From contig LNET01000096.1 of the NCBI GenBank assembly GCA_001464055.1, positions 1 through 64,000 on the forward strand: DNA of 64,000 nucleotides, read 5' to 3'. The position numbers and the translations under genes were made by a program. Positions 31,082 to 40,589 of this stretch are shown piece by piece (the first letter of the stretch is position 1; every line of letters starts with the position of its first letter). The stretch is from Burkholderiales bacterium Ga0077543 (lineage in GTDB: Bacteria > Pseudomonadota > Gammaproteobacteria > Burkholderiales > Burkholderiaceae_C). The notes beneath the pieces are model-generated. The model was not told the DNA's origin, ran no database searches, and was given only the letters and a program-made list of their open reading frames with translations.

Positions 31082-31869
31082 CGGCGGCCGCCGTCAGGCT
31101 GGCCGGCCTGTGCCTGCACTACACCTTGCAGGGCGGTGGCCGTGCGGGCCAGCGCATCGACGTGCTGCGGGGCGTGGACCTGGACATCGCCCCTGGCGAC
31201 AGCGTGGCCATCGTCGGGCCTTCGGGTTCGGGCAAGACATCGCTGCTGCTCCTGCTGTCGGGCCTGGAACGGCCGGCCGCGGGCGAGGTGCTGCTGGCCG
31301 GGCAGGCGCTGGGTGCGATGGACGCCGACGCGCTGGCCGACCTGCGTCGCGATCGCATCGGCATCGTCTTCCAGTCCTTCCACCTGCTGCCCAGCCTGAG
31401 CGCGCTGGACAACGTCGCGCTGCCGCTGCAGATGGCCGGCCATCGCGACGCCCATGCCCGTGCAACCACCCTGCTGCAGCGCGTGGGCCTGGGCGCGCGG
31501 CTGCACCAGCTGCCCGCCACCCTGTCTGGCGGTGAACAGCAGCGCGTGGCGATTGCCCGCGCCCTGGTGCACCGCCCGCAGCTGCTGCTGGCTGACGAGC
31601 CCACCGGCAACCTCGACGACGCCACCGGCGAGACCATCCGCGACCTGCTGTTCGAGATGAACCGCGAAGCCGGCACCACGCTGGTGCTGGTCACCCACGA
31701 CATGGCCTTTGCGCGCCGTTGCAGCCGGGTGCTTCGGCTGCACGAAGGGCTGCTGCACGAAGGCCCGCCGCAGCAAGGTCCGGGCGACGACCGATCCCGT
31801 GAATTGCCAGCCAAGAACCCCCCGCAGCGGCCGCCCGGCCAGCGCCCCGGCGATGCCTTTCCTGCCTAG
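31078..31869 (+). CDS. ABC transporter ATPase, LolD/YbbA type
   Basis: 263 residues: Walker A GPSGSGKTS, Q-loop VFQSFHLLPSLSALDNVALPL, signature LSGGEQQRVAIARAL, Walker B LLLADEPTGNLD, H-loop VLVTHD. The MacB/LolD/FtsE subfamily drives mechanotransmission-type export from the inner membrane. It pairs with the FtsX-type permease next (overlap of 17 bp). A 30-residue Pro/Gln-rich tail is unusual and may come from reading into the overlap. Confidence 0.9.
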   Translation: MTAAAVRLAGLCLHYTLQGGGRAGQRIDVLRGVDLDIAPGDSVAIVGPSGSGKTSLLLLLSGLERPAAGEVLLAGQALGAMDADALADLRRDRIGIVFQSFHLLPSLSALDNVALPLQMAGHRDAHARATTLLQRVGLGARLHQLPATLSGGEQQRVAIARALVHRPQLLLADEPTGNLDDATGETIRDLLFEMNREAGTTLVLVTHDMAFARRCSRVLRLHEGLLHEGPPQQGPGDDRSRELPAKNPPQRPPGQRPGDAFPA

Positions 31870-34375
31870 CCTGGCCTGGCGCGACCTGCGCGCCAGCGGC
31901 CGCCGCCTGTGGATCTTCGTCGCCTGCCTGGTGTTGGGCGTGACCCTGGTGTCGGCCGCTGGCGGCCTGCACACCCAGGTGGCGCAGGCCCTGCGTGCCG
32001 ACGCGCGCGCCCTGATGGGCGGCGATGTCGAGGTGGAAAGCCGCAGCCTGCTGCCCGCCGAGGTGCTGGCCTGGATGGCGGAGCGTGGCGCCGTCTCGCG
32101 CGTGGTCGAACTTCGCAGCATGCTGCGCACGCAGGACGGCCAGGCGCAACTGATCTCGCTGCAAAGCGCCGACGCCGCCTACCCGCTGTTCGGCACGGTG
32201 GAACTGGCCCCGCCCGGCCCGCTGGAAGCCGCGCTGACACAGCAGGCCGGGCTGTGGGGCGCAGCCGTCGACGCTGCGCTGGCACAACGCCTGAACCTGA
32301 AGCCGGGCGATGCCGTCGACATCGGCGACCTGCGCCTGGTGGTGCGCGCCACCATCACGCGCCAGCCCGACCGCAGCCTGCGCGCCGACTGGAGTGGCGC
32401 ACCGGTGCTGGTGGCCGAAGGCGCGCTCGCGGCCACCGGCCTGGTGCAGCCGCTGAGCCGGGTTGAGTATCTCTATCGCGTGCGCAGCAACCAGCCCGCC
32501 GCGGCCTGGAGCGAGGCGTTCGCAAAGGCCTTCCCGCAGCTGCCCGTGGAACTCCGCACCTTCGAACAGCGCAGCGCTCGGCTGGCCGAGGTGCTGGGCC
32601 AGATCGGTTCCGGCCTGATGCTGATCGGCTTTTCCGCGCTGTTCATCGGCGGACTGGGCGTGTTCAACAGCGTGCAGGCCTACCTGCAGGGCAAGCTGGC
32701 AACGCTGGCCACGCTGCGCGCCATCGGCATGCGCAGCGCGCGGCTGGCAGCGATGGTGCTGCTGCAGATCCTGATGCTGGCGCTGCTGGCCAGCGGCATG
32801 GGCGTGCTGCTGGGCAATGTGCTGGCGATTGGCGGCGCCTGGGCCATGGCGCAGCAGGTGCAGCAGGGCGCAGCGCCCGTGATCCATCTCGGCGCGCTGC
32901 TCTGGCCTTCGCTGGCTGCGGGGGCCTTTGGCGTGATGACGGCCCTGGCTTTCGCGTTGCCGGCGCTGGGCCGGGCGCTGTCGGTCAGCCCGGCGGTGCT
33001 GTTCCGGGGCGGTGAAGGCGACGGGCTGCACACGCCTGCCTGGGCCTGGGCCGCGGCCGGTGGGCTGGGCGCGGCCGTGGCCGTGGGCGTGGTGCTGGCC
33101 TTGCCCGACCCGCGTTTCGGCGCGGCGTTCGTGGCCGCCACCGCGCTGCTGCTGGTGCTGCTGGAAGGCATCGCCGCCGGCCTGCGCCGGGCCGCGGGGG
33201 CGCTGCTGGCCCGGCCAGGGCTCGTCCTGAAGTTCGAAGCCCGGCTGGCCCTGGCCGGGCTGCAACGCCCCGGCTCGCCCTTGCGCGCTGCCTTGCTCTC
33301 GCTGGGCGCCGCCTTGAGCCTGCTGGTGGCCTGCACGCTGGTGGTGGCGGCGTTGCTGCGCGTGGTCAACGAAACCGTGCCGCAGAACGCGCCCGGCCTG
33401 GTGTTCTACGACGTGCAGAGCGATCAGATCGACACCTTGCGCGAGGCGCTGGCCGCCGGCCCCGGCCTGCAGCGCCTGCAGACAGCGCCGCTGGTGCTGG
33501 GCCGCATCGTCGGCGTGAACGGTGAAGCCCTGCGCGAAAGCAGCGACGCCGCCCGCGCCAACGAGGCGCGCGACGAACAGAAGCTGAGCACGCGCGCCGG
33601 CAACGTCGACGACGTGGTGGTCGAGCGTGGCCAATGGTGGCCCGACGGCTACCAGGGCCCGCCCCTGGTGGCGATGGAAGACCGCGAGGCCGACCAGCTG
33701 GGCCTGCAGGTCGGCGACCAGCTGCGCTTCGAGCTCATGGGCAGCATCGTCGAGGCGAAGCTGGTGGCCATCTACGGCCAGCGCCGTACCCAGGCCCGCC
33801 TGTGGCTGGAAGCGATGTTCACCGACGGCGCGCTCGACGCCCACATCACCCGCCATGTGGGCGCCGCCTACCTGGCTCCTGGCGCGGCCGTGGCGGCGCA
33901 GCAGCGTGTCGCCCAGGCCCTGCCGGCCGTGGCCAGCGTGCGCACCGAGGCCGTGCTGCGCGAAACCCGCGCGCTGATGGCCCGAGCCACCGGCGGCCTG
34001 GTGGTGGTGGCTGCGGTGTGCCTGGTGGCCAGTCTGCTGGTGCTGGCCAGCGTGGTGGCGGCCAGCCGGGCGCGCCAGGTCTACGACGCCACCGTGATGC
34101 ATGCCCTGGGCGCACGCCACGCCAGCCTGCGGCGTGTGCTGGTGTGGGAATACGCGCTGCTGGCGGTGGTGACCGGCGGCTTTGCCATGATGGCCGGCAG
34201 CGCGCTGGCCACCGGCTTGCTGCGCTGGCGGCTGGACATCGACCCCAGCGGCCTGTACTGGACGGCTGCGCTCACGGCGGTGGGCGTGAGCGTCTTCAGC
34301 CTGGGCGCGGGTGCGCGCTACCTGCTGCGGCAGATGCGGCTGAATCCGGCCATGCTCCTGCGCAGCGGGGCCTGA
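31853..34375 (+). CDS. FtsX/YbbP-like ABC permease
   Basis: 840 residues. An N-terminal helix (WIFVACLVLGVTLVSAAGG) is followed by a periplasmic MacB-like domain (about 40-220), then two FtsX domains: helices around 250-385 and again 700-840 (GGLVVVAAVCLVASLLVLASVVAASRARQVYDATVMHALGARHASLRRVLVWEYALLAV). This doubled layout is that of YbbP, the partner of YbbA. In E. coli ybbAP sits beside the thioesterase gene tesA; here it sits beside a catabolic operon with a thioesterase. The substrate is unknown; lipids or hydrophobic acids are possible. Confidence 0.88.
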   Translation: MPFLPSLAWRDLRASGRRLWIFVACLVLGVTLVSAAGGLHTQVAQALRADARALMGGDVEVESRSLLPAEVLAWMAERGAVSRVVELRSMLRTQDGQAQLISLQSADAAYPLFGTVELAPPGPLEAALTQQAGLWGAAVDAALAQRLNLKPGDAVDIGDLRLVVRATITRQPDRSLRADWSGAPVLVAEGALAATGLVQPLSRVEYLYRVRSNQPAAAWSEAFAKAFPQLPVELRTFEQRSARLAEVLGQIGSGLMLIGFSALFIGGLGVFNSVQAYLQGKLATLATLRAIGMRSARLAAMVLLQILMLALLASGMGVLLGNVLAIGGAWAMAQQVQQGAAPVIHLGALLWPSLAAGAFGVMTALAFALPALGRALSVSPAVLFRGGEGDGLHTPAWAWAAAGGLGAAVAVGVVLALPDPRFGAAFVAATALLLVLLEGIAAGLRRAAGALLARPGLVLKFEARLALAGLQRPGSPLRAALLSLGAALSLLVACTLVVAALLRVVNETVPQNAPGLVFYDVQSDQIDTLREALAAGPGLQRLQTAPLVLGRIVGVNGEALRESSDAARANEARDEQKLSTRAGNVDDVVVERGQWWPDGYQGPPLVAMEDREADQLGLQVGDQLRFELMGSIVEAKLVAIYGQRRTQARLWLEAMFTDGALDAHITRHVGAAYLAPGAAVAAQQRVAQALPAVASVRTEAVLRETRALMARATGGLVVVAAVCLVASLLVLASVVAASRARQVYDATVMHALGARHASLRRVLVWEYALLAVVTGGFAMMAGSALATGLLRWRLDIDPSGLYWTAALTAVGVSVFSLGAGARYLLRQMRLNPAMLLRSGA

Positions 34376-34425
34376 CACTGCCGAAAAGGCCTGGGTCTAC
34401 CGCAGGCAGTGCCGGCCCCGTGCCT

Positions 34426-35448
34426 TCAACCGGCCTGGCGCCGTGTGAACCCGGCCATCGCCTGCTTCAGCTTGCCGAAGGCCGGGCCGATCAAGCTGCG
34501 GGCCATGGGTGCCACCACGGCACCCACTGCCAGGCCGGCGACGGCATCGATGGCCGCGCGCACCACCCAGGCCACGAAGCCCTGGGCCACGGGTGCGGCT
34601 GCCCGGGCCTGCTCGGTGACGCCTTGCACCCACTGTTCGGGCGCCTTCAGGCCCAGTTCGTAGGCGCCGTGGATGACGATGTGGCCGCCCACCCAGAGCA
34701 TGGCCACCATGCCCACCGTGCTCAGAAGCTTCAGGAACACAGGCATGCCCCGCACGATGCCGCGGCCCAGGGCGCGCACCGCGCCATGGCCGGTGGTGGC
34801 CAGCAGCGCACCGAAATCGTCGGCTTTCACGATCAGCGCCACCGCGCCATACACCGCCACCGTCATGCCCAGGCCCACCAGCCCCAGCACCAGGCCTTGC
34901 ACCCACAGTGTCAGCCCGGTGAGCGTGGCCAGGGTGATGGCCATGATCTCGGCCGACAGGATGAAGTCGGTGCGCACGGCGCTGCCCACCCGTTCTTCTT
35001 CCAGCTGGGCCGGGGTCTTGGCTTCGTCGGCGTCGGAGACACCATCGCCGTCGGCGTCTGCGCTGGCGCCTTTGGCCCCCAGGCCCAGCAGGTCGGCCAC
35101 CTTGTGCCAGCCCTCCAGGCACAGGAAGGCGCCGCCGAGCATCAGCAGCGGCGTGATGGCCCAGGGCGCGAAATAGCCCAGGAGCAATGCGCCCGGCAGC
35201 AGGAACAGGACCTTGTTCTTCAGCGAGCCGGCGGCGATCTTGCCGATGATCGGCAGCTCGCGTTCGGCCGCAAGCCCGACCACATAGCGCGGCGTGACGG
35301 CCGCGTCGTCGATGACGATGCCGGCCGCCTTCGACGCCGCCTTCGAGCCCGCCTTGGCGGCTTGTGCCGCGGCGTCGTCGAGCGAGGCCGCGGCCAGCTT
35401 GGCCAAAGCGGCGACATCGTCGAGCAAAGCGATCAGACCCGTGCTCAT
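34426..35448 (-). CDS. DUF808/YedI-like membrane protein with a Ca-binding-like loop
   Basis: 340 residues. Start STGLIALLDDVAALAKLAAASLDDAA and AGIVIDDAAVTPRYVVGLAAERELPIIGKIAAGSLKNKVLFLLPGALLLG are diagnostic for DUF808. Several helices follow, with PWAITPLLMLGGAFLCLEGWHK. At residues 131-142 it carries DADGDGVSDADE, a thrombospondin-3/EF-hand-like acidic loop in the cytosolic segment that E. coli YedI lacks as far as I recall. Function of the family unknown. Divergent from DUF502; the 191-bp gap between them (35449-35639) holds the promoters. Confidence 0.88.
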   Translation of the reverse strand: MSTGLIALLDDVAALAKLAAASLDDAAAQAAKAGSKAASKAAGIVIDDAAVTPRYVVGLAAERELPIIGKIAAGSLKNKVLFLLPGALLLGYFAPWAITPLLMLGGAFLCLEGWHKVADLLGLGAKGASADADGDGVSDADEAKTPAQLEEERVGSAVRTDFILSAEIMAITLATLTGLTLWVQGLVLGLVGLGMTVAVYGAVALIVKADDFGALLATTGHGAVRALGRGIVRGMPVFLKLLSTVGMVAMLWVGGHIVIHGAYELGLKAPEQWVQGVTEQARAAAPVAQGFVAWVVRAAIDAVAGLAVGAVVAPMARSLIGPAFGKLKQAMAGFTRRQAG

Positions 35449-35639
35449 GTGCGTTCCTTCTTGCGCCTTCAGGACCCGGGATCATCGCCCAATGCCGGGC
35501 CGTGCCGGCCGGACTGTCGGCCGCACCCCTGGCGCCCGGCCGGCACCGCGGCCGCCTTTTGGCGTTTCTGTCCGGACTTTGCGCCTGTGCGCAGGCCGCG
35601 CCCTTGAACTGCGGCGCTTTGGCCCGACACTCCAGGCCC

Positions 35640-36332
35640 ATGAAAGAACCCACCGCCCGAGCGCTCCGCATTTTCCTCACCGGCCTGCTGGCCGCCTTGC
35701 CCCTGGTGGCCACGGTGGCCGTGTTCTGGTGGCTGGCCAGCTTCGTGTTCCGCTGGCTGGGGCCCGAAAGCGCCGTCGGCCAGGTGCTGGTGGCCGTGGG
35801 CTTCGGCGTCAGCGGCTCGGAACTCATCGGCTACCTGATCGGCATGGGCGTGGTGCTGCTGGGCATCTTCGGCCTGGGCCTGGTGGTCACGAACGGCCTG
35901 CAGCGCGGCATGTCGCGCCTGCTGGAAAACGCGCTGCAGCGCATTCCGCTGGTGGGCAGCGTCTACGACCTGGCGCGCCGTCTGGTCGGCCTGTTCGCCC
36001 AGCGCAAGGACGGCGGCATGAACTCGATGAACGCCGTCTGGTGCCATTTCGGCGGGCCGCCTGACGATCGCGATGCCGATGCCGCGTCCAGCCAGGGTGT
36101 TGTCGTGCTGGCTTTGCTGTCCACGCCCGAACCGGTTCTGATCGACGGCCGGCCCTACATGGGACTGATCGTCCCCACGGCCCCGGTGCCCGTCGGCGGC
36201 GGCCTGCTGTACGTGCCCCAGAGCTGGGTGCGCCCTGCGGGCATGGGCATCGAGGCGGTGACGAGCATCTACGTGTCCATGGGCATCACTTCGAGCGAGC
36301 ACCTGCCCAGCGTCAAGGTGGCAGGCGGATGA
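35640..36332 (+). CDS. DUF502 membrane protein
   Basis: 230 residues. Two membrane helices (IFLTGLLAALPLVATVAVFWWL and ELIGYLIGMGVVLLGIFGLGLVV), then ENALQRIPLVGSVYDLARRLVGLFAQRKDG, the conserved DUF502 core, and a soluble C-terminal domain (YMGLIVPTAPVPVGGGLLYVPQSWVRPAGMGIEAVTSIYVSMG). Members occur widely in bacteria and plants (LCV-like) with no known activity. No operon partner; the next gene starts 108 bp on. Confidence 0.88.
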   Translation: MKEPTARALRIFLTGLLAALPLVATVAVFWWLASFVFRWLGPESAVGQVLVAVGFGVSGSELIGYLIGMGVVLLGIFGLGLVVTNGLQRGMSRLLENALQRIPLVGSVYDLARRLVGLFAQRKDGGMNSMNAVWCHFGGPPDDRDADAASSQGVVVLALLSTPEPVLIDGRPYMGLIVPTAPVPVGGGLLYVPQSWVRPAGMGIEAVTSIYVSMGITSSEHLPSVKVAGG

Positions 36333-36440
36333 ACACGCCGCTGCCGTCGTGCGCGTGGTGACGGACCGCGTGCCGGACATCGCGCCGCTGCGGCGGACCC
36401 CCGCGTGCCGGTGCCCGACCCGCGTGCGGCGGGCACCGGC

Positions 36441-37464
36441 ATGAAGTTCAGCCGCCTGACCCGGCCCTGGGCACGCGCCTTCCAGCGCAGCCTGAAGGCC
36501 GCGCTGAAGCCGACACGCCAGACGGCCCGGCAGGCCGTCCGCCAGGCGTCGACCCTGGCCGCCGCGAAGCCCACCCGGCCGCGCCCACCGGCGCCTGCGC
36601 CCGGCGGCGCGGGCCCGGGCCTCTGGGCGCCGGGCCTGGCCGTGGGCGCGGCGGGCGCCCGCCCAGCCGCCGGGCACCCGGCCCGGGCATCCGTTGCCGC
36701 TGCTGGTGATGCTGCACGGTTGCGGGCAGGACGCGCAGGCCTTTGCCGACAGCACGCGGATGAACGTGCTGGCGCGGCGACAGGGTGTCGTGGTGCTCTA
36801 CCCGGAGCAGGACCGGCTGGCCAACCCGCAGGGCTGCTGGAACTGGTTCGACACGCGCTCGGGCCGCGCGCAAAGGGAAGCGGCGTCGATCATGGCGGCC
36901 ATCGACCAGACCTGTCTGCTGCACGGCGCCGACCGCACCCGTGTGGCCGTGGCGGGCCTGTCGGCCGGGGCCAGCATGGCGGCGCTGCTGGCCACGCGCC
37001 ACCCCGATCGCTTCCGTGCCGTGGCCATGCACTCGGGCGTGGCCGCCGGCGCGGCCCATTCCGCGCTGACCGCGCTGGGTGCCATGCGTGGCCGGCGCGT
37101 CGGGCCGGCCTTGTCTGCAGCGGCCGCCGCACCGGGCTGCGCAGGTCTGCCGCCCTTGCTGGTCGTGCAGGGGCTGAACGACACCGTGGTGGTGCCGGCG
37201 AACGCCGAAGCCGCCGTCCGGCGCTGGGCCGAGGACTGCCAGGCCCAGCCGCTGCCGCGGCGCTATGCCCAGCGTGGCCAGCGCTACCCGGTGGCGATCA
37301 CCGAGTACCGCCAGGGCAGGCGCACCCGCGCGAGCTTGGTGGAAGTGGCCGCGTTGGCCCACGCCTGGAGCGGCGGCGCCGCCGGGCTGGCCTTCAGCGA
37401 TGCGAGGGGCCCTGATGCCAGCCGGATGATCCTGGCTTTTTTCCGCAAGGCGCTGGCGGACTGA
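36441..37464 (+). pseudogene. PHB-depolymerase-type esterase, frameshifted
   Basis: The N-terminal frame (ATG 36441, MKFSRLTRPWARAFQ, then a basic linker and GLWAPGLAVGAAGAR) and the C-terminal frame (PPGTRPGHPLPLLVMLHGCGQDAQAF onward) are in different phases, changing near 36655-36675. Between GAR and PPG relatives have a short RYRLFR-like strand, absent here, so a small frameshifting deletion is likely. The catalytic parts survive: GLSAG nucleophile, LNDTVV acid, LAHAWSGG His. If the downstream part is translated from TTG 36694 it could make a shortened enzyme. The family cuts polyhydroxyalkanoate or feruloyl-type esters. Confidence 0.65.
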
Positions 37465-37471
37465 CCGGTGT

Positions 37472-38119
37472 TCAGCGGGGCTGACCGTACACCCGCTGCA
37501 GGAGCAGTTGGAGGGCGCCGTCGATGCGGGCCGCGCTTTCCGGTGTTTTCAGGTCCAGCCCGGCAAAGCTGCCCACCGACTCTGCACGCAGCGCCAGATG
37601 CTGCAGCCCGGCCATCAGCAGGGCGTTGACGGCCGGCGTGTCCAGGCCTGCGGGTGGCGTGCCGGCACGGGCGCGCAGGCCGTGGGCCCAGCCGACCATG
37701 GCGTCGCTGCGGGTGGTTTCCAGCAGCTCCAGAGTGGGGCTGGGTTGCACCAGTTCCCAGGCCAGCAGTCGCAGCACCAGCGTGTCCTGCCGCAGGACCC
37801 GGGCGTAAGCCAGCAGCATGCGCTGCATGGCCGCGGCGTAGGTCTCGCCGGCGCGGGCTGGCAGCGGTTCACCCAGCCAGCCTTGCAGCCGCGCGCTCAG
37901 CTCGCGCACCACGCCTTCCAGGCCGCCGAAGTGGTAGTAGATGAGTTGCTTGTCCACCCCCGCCGCCGCGGCCAGGCTGTTCACGCCCAGGCCGGGGAAG
38001 CCCTTGTCGGCCAGCAGGCGCACGGCGGCGTCGGTGATCAGGAGGCGGGTGGCTGCGGGGTCGTGCGGCCGCTGGGCGCGGGGCCGTCGCGGGGCGTCGG
38101 CTGTCGGGTTCGGTTCCAT
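37472..38119 (-). CDS. TetR-family regulator
   Basis: 215 residues from ATG 38119. Helix-turn-helix in LITDAAVRLLADKGFPGLGVNSLAAAAGVDKQLIYYHFGGLEGVVREL; YYHFGG is typical of a sub-group of TetR regulators. Convergent with the broken esterase (7 bp between stops) and divergent from the arsenic operon. An inverted repeat TTCACC-N4-GGTGAA lies 28-43 bp upstream of its start. The target is probably itself; there is no sign that it controls arsenic genes. Confidence 0.85.
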   Translation of the reverse strand: MEPNPTADAPRRPRAQRPHDPAATRLLITDAAVRLLADKGFPGLGVNSLAAAAGVDKQLIYYHFGGLEGVVRELSARLQGWLGEPLPARAGETYAAAMQRMLLAYARVLRQDTLVLRLLAWELVQPSPTLELLETTRSDAMVGWAHGLRARAGTPPAGLDTPAVNALLMAGLQHLALRAESVGSFAGLDLKTPESAARIDGALQLLLQRVYGQPR

Positions 38120-38146
38120 GGCGCCAGAGAGCGTTTGAGCAAGGCT

Positions 38147-38162
38147 TTCACCGAAGGGTGAA
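38147..38162. promoter_or_regulatory. Candidate TetR operator
   Basis: Perfect inverted repeat TTCACC-GAAG-GGTGAA between the tetR start (38119) and the arsenic operon, in the position of a self-repressing TetR site. Confidence 0.45.
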
Positions 38163-38221
38163 CGTGCCGGCATTGTGCGCAGCCCGCGGCGTTGTCATGG
38201 TGCCGACATGAAACAGAACTA

Positions 38222-38236
38222 ATATTCGATGAATAT
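38222..38236. promoter_or_regulatory. Candidate ArsR operator
   Basis: Perfect inverted repeat ATATTC-GAT-GAATAT in a locally AT-rich patch, 19 bases before the start of the first gene of the arsenic operon. ArsR boxes are AT-rich ATTC/GAAT-type palindromes, so the arsR product of this operon is the likely ligand. Confidence 0.6.
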
Positions 38237-38254
38237 CGAAATGAAGGACTGCGC

Positions 38255-39301
38255 ATGAAAGTTGGCATCAACGGCATGGGCCGCATCGGCCGTCTGGCCC
38301 TGCGCGCCGCGATGGGCGCGGCCGAGCGTCCGGGCGACGACCCGCGCGCAGGCAACCGACTGCAGGTGGTGCATGTCAACGAGATCAAGGGTGGTGCTGC
38401 CGCCACCGCCCATCTGCTCGCCTTCGACAGCGTACAGGGCCGCTGGCGCGCCAGCATCGAAGCCGAGGACGACGGCAGCCTGAACGTCGGCGGTCAGCAG
38501 ATCGCCTTCAGCCAGCACGCGCGGCCGGCCGACATTCCCTGGGGCGACCTGGGCGTGGACCTGGTGCTGGAATGCACCGGCAGGTTCCTCACGCCCGACG
38601 TGCTCCAGGGCCACCTGGACCGGGGTGCGAAGCGCGTGATCGTGGCCGCGCCGGTGAAGACGGGTGGGGTGTTGAACATCGTCGTCGGCATCAACCAGCA
38701 CCTGTACGACCCGGCCCGCGACCGCATCGTCACTGCGGCCAGTTGCACCACGAACTGCCTGGCACCGGTGGTGAAGGTGGTGCACGAGGCCATCGGCATC
38801 CGCCATGGGCAGATCACCACCATCCACGACCCGACCAACACCAACCTGGTGGTCGACGCCCCGCACAAGGACCTGCGCCGCGCCCGCAGCGCGATGCTCA
38901 GCCTGGCACCCACCACCACTGGCAGCGCCACCGCCATCGCGTTGATCTACCCCGAACTGAAAGGCAAGCTCGACGGCCATGCCGTGCGCGCCCCGGTGTT
39001 GAACGCCAGCCTGACCGACTGTGTGTTCGAACTGAAACGCGAGACCACCGCGGCCGAGGTCAACGCGCTGTTTGCCGCCGCAGCCGCCAGCGGGCCGCTG
39101 CAGGGCATCCTGGGCTTCGAAACGCGGCCGCTGGTCAGCGCCGATTACGCCCGCGACACCCGCAGCAGCATCGTCGACGGACCTTCCACGCTGGTCACCG
39201 ACGGCACGCTGCTGAAGGTCTACGCCTGGTACGACAACGAGATGGGCTATGCCTGCCGCATGGTGGACCTGGCCTGCCATCTGGACAGCCATGGCCTCTG
39301 A
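38255..39301 (+). CDS. ArsJ-associated glyceraldehyde-3-phosphate dehydrogenase
   Basis: 348 residues, type I GAPDH: NAD-binding [16 protein letters not shown], catalytic Cys in [32 protein letters not shown] and [15 protein letters not shown]. Placement directly before arsJ (11-bp overlap) marks it as the arsenic-dedicated enzyme, which joins arsenate to glyceraldehyde-3-phosphate to give 1-arseno-3-phosphoglycerate for export by ArsJ. AAGGA lies 6 bases before ATG 38255. First gene of a seven-gene operon behind an ArsR-type palindrome. Confidence 0.92.
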   Translation: MKVGINGMGRIGRLALRAAMGAAERPGDDPRAGNRLQVVHVNEIKGGAAATAHLLAFDSVQGRWRASIEAEDDGSLNVGGQQIAFSQHARPADIPWGDLGVDLVLECTGRFLTPDVLQGHLDRGAKRVIVAAPVKTGGVLNIVVGINQHLYDPARDRIVTAASCTTNCLAPVVKVVHEAIGIRHGQITTIHDPTNTNLVVDAPHKDLRRARSAMLSLAPTTTGSATAIALIYPELKGKLDGHAVRAPVLNASLTDCVFELKRETTAAEVNALFAAAAASGPLQGILGFETRPLVSADYARDTRSSIVDGPSTLVTDGTLLKVYAWYDNEMGYACRMVDLACHLDSHGL

Positions 39302-40589
39302 AGGCGCGCCCGGGCCGAGCGCCGGGCCGCCCCAGGCCGGCCCGAATCCCTTTGGGGGATCGCCCGGCGTACCCGCCGGGCGAGGGGCGAGAGACTACGC
39401 GCTGGTGACTGCGGCCTACTGGGGCTTCACGCTCACCGACGGTGCGCTGCGCATGCTGGTGCTGCTGCACTTCTACCGGCTGGGCTATTCGCCTTTCACG
39501 CTGGCCTTCCTGTTCCTGCTGTACGAAGCCGCGGGTGTGCTGGCCAACCTGGTGGGCGGCTGGCTGGCCACGCGCCACGGCATCCAGCGCATGCTGGTGG
39601 TGGGGCTGACGACACAGATCCTGGGTTTCCTGCTGCTGTCGGCGCTGCAACCGGGCTGGACGGCGGTGATGTCGGTGGCGTGGGTGGTGCTGGCGCAGGG
39701 CGTTTGCGGTGTCGCCAAGGACCTGACCAAGACCGCCAGCAAGAGCGCCATCAAGCTGACCGCCGGCAATGCGCAAGGGCAGCTGTTCAAGTGGGTGGCG
39801 TTCTTCACCGGCAGCAAGAACGCGATGAAGGGCGTGGGCTTCTTCCTGGGTGGGCTGCTGCTGCAGACGCTGGGCTTCTCGGCTTCGCTGTGGCTGATGG
39901 CCGGCCTGCTGGCCGTGGTGCTGGTGGGTGTGATGGCTTTCGTGCCGCCGCTGATGGGCAAGGCCAAGGCCTCGAAGTCGGCGCGTGAGCTGTTTGCCAA
40001 GAACCGCGGCATCAACCTGCTGGCGGCTGCGCGTGTGATGCTCTTCGGCGCGCGTGACGTGTGGTTCGTGGTGGGTGTGCCGGTGTTCCTGTATTCGGTG
40101 GGCTGGACCTTCACGATGGTGGGCGCCTTCCTGGCGCTGTGGACCATCGGCTACGGCATCGTCCAGGGCCTGGCCCCGAACATCGTGCGCCGCAGTGTCG
40201 ACGGTCTCAGCACCGAGGTGCCGGCGGCCCGGCTGTGGTCGGCACTGCTGGCGGCCGTGCCGGTGCTGCTGGCCGGCCTGGTATTGGCCGAGGTGCCGCA
40301 TTTGGAATGGGTGGTGGTGGCGGGCCTGGCGGTGTTCGGCGTGGCCTTCGCCGTCAATTCGTCGGTGCACTCCTATCTGATCCTGGCCTATGCCGGCAGC
40401 GAGAAGGCGGCCGAGGACGTGGGCTTCTACTACGCTGCCAACGCGCTGGGCCGTTTCATCGGCACCCTGTTGTCGGGTCTGCTGTACCAGGGCTTCGGCC
40501 TGGTGGGTGCTCTGGCCGGGTCGGCCGTGATGCTGCTGCTGTGCTGGGCCATCACCCTGTACCTGCCGGTTCGAAAGGAACTTTCATGA
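39291..40589 (+). CDS. arsJ: ArsJ organoarsenical efflux permease (MFS)
   Basis: 432 residues, MFS type with the ArsJ hallmarks: [43 protein letters not shown], then [19 protein letters not shown] and [18 protein letters not shown]. It exports 1-arseno-3-phosphoglycerate, which breaks down outside to arsenate. The first about 33 residues are a Gly/Pro-rich extension before the conserved start, perhaps from reading the overlap with GAPDH; a later start is possible. The stop overlaps arsR by 4 bp. Confidence 0.93.
   Translation: MASEGAPGPSAGPPQAGPNPFGGSPGVPAGRGARDYALVTAAYWGFTLTDGALRMLVLLHFYRLGYSPFTLAFLFLLYEAAGVLANLVGGWLATRHGIQRMLVVGLTTQILGFLLLSALQPGWTAVMSVAWVVLAQGVCGVAKDLTKTASKSAIKLTAGNAQGQLFKWVAFFTGSKNAMKGVGFFLGGLLLQTLGFSASLWLMAGLLAVVLVGVMAFVPPLMGKAKASKSARELFAKNRGINLLAAARVMLFGARDVWFVVGVPVFLYSVGWTFTMVGAFLALWTIGYGIVQGLAPNIVRRSVDGLSTEVPAARLWSALLAAVPVLLAGLVLAEVPHLEWVVVAGLAVFGVAFAVNSSVHSYLILAYAGSEKAAEDVGFYYAANALGRFIGTLLSGLLYQGFGLVGALAGSAVMLLLCWAITLYLPVRKELS

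Noticed and set aside
34376-34411. CACTGCC / GGCAGTG inverted repeat between the FtsX and DUF808 genes
   Set aside because: The 22-base loop and absence of a T tract make it a weak terminator; not listed as a feature.
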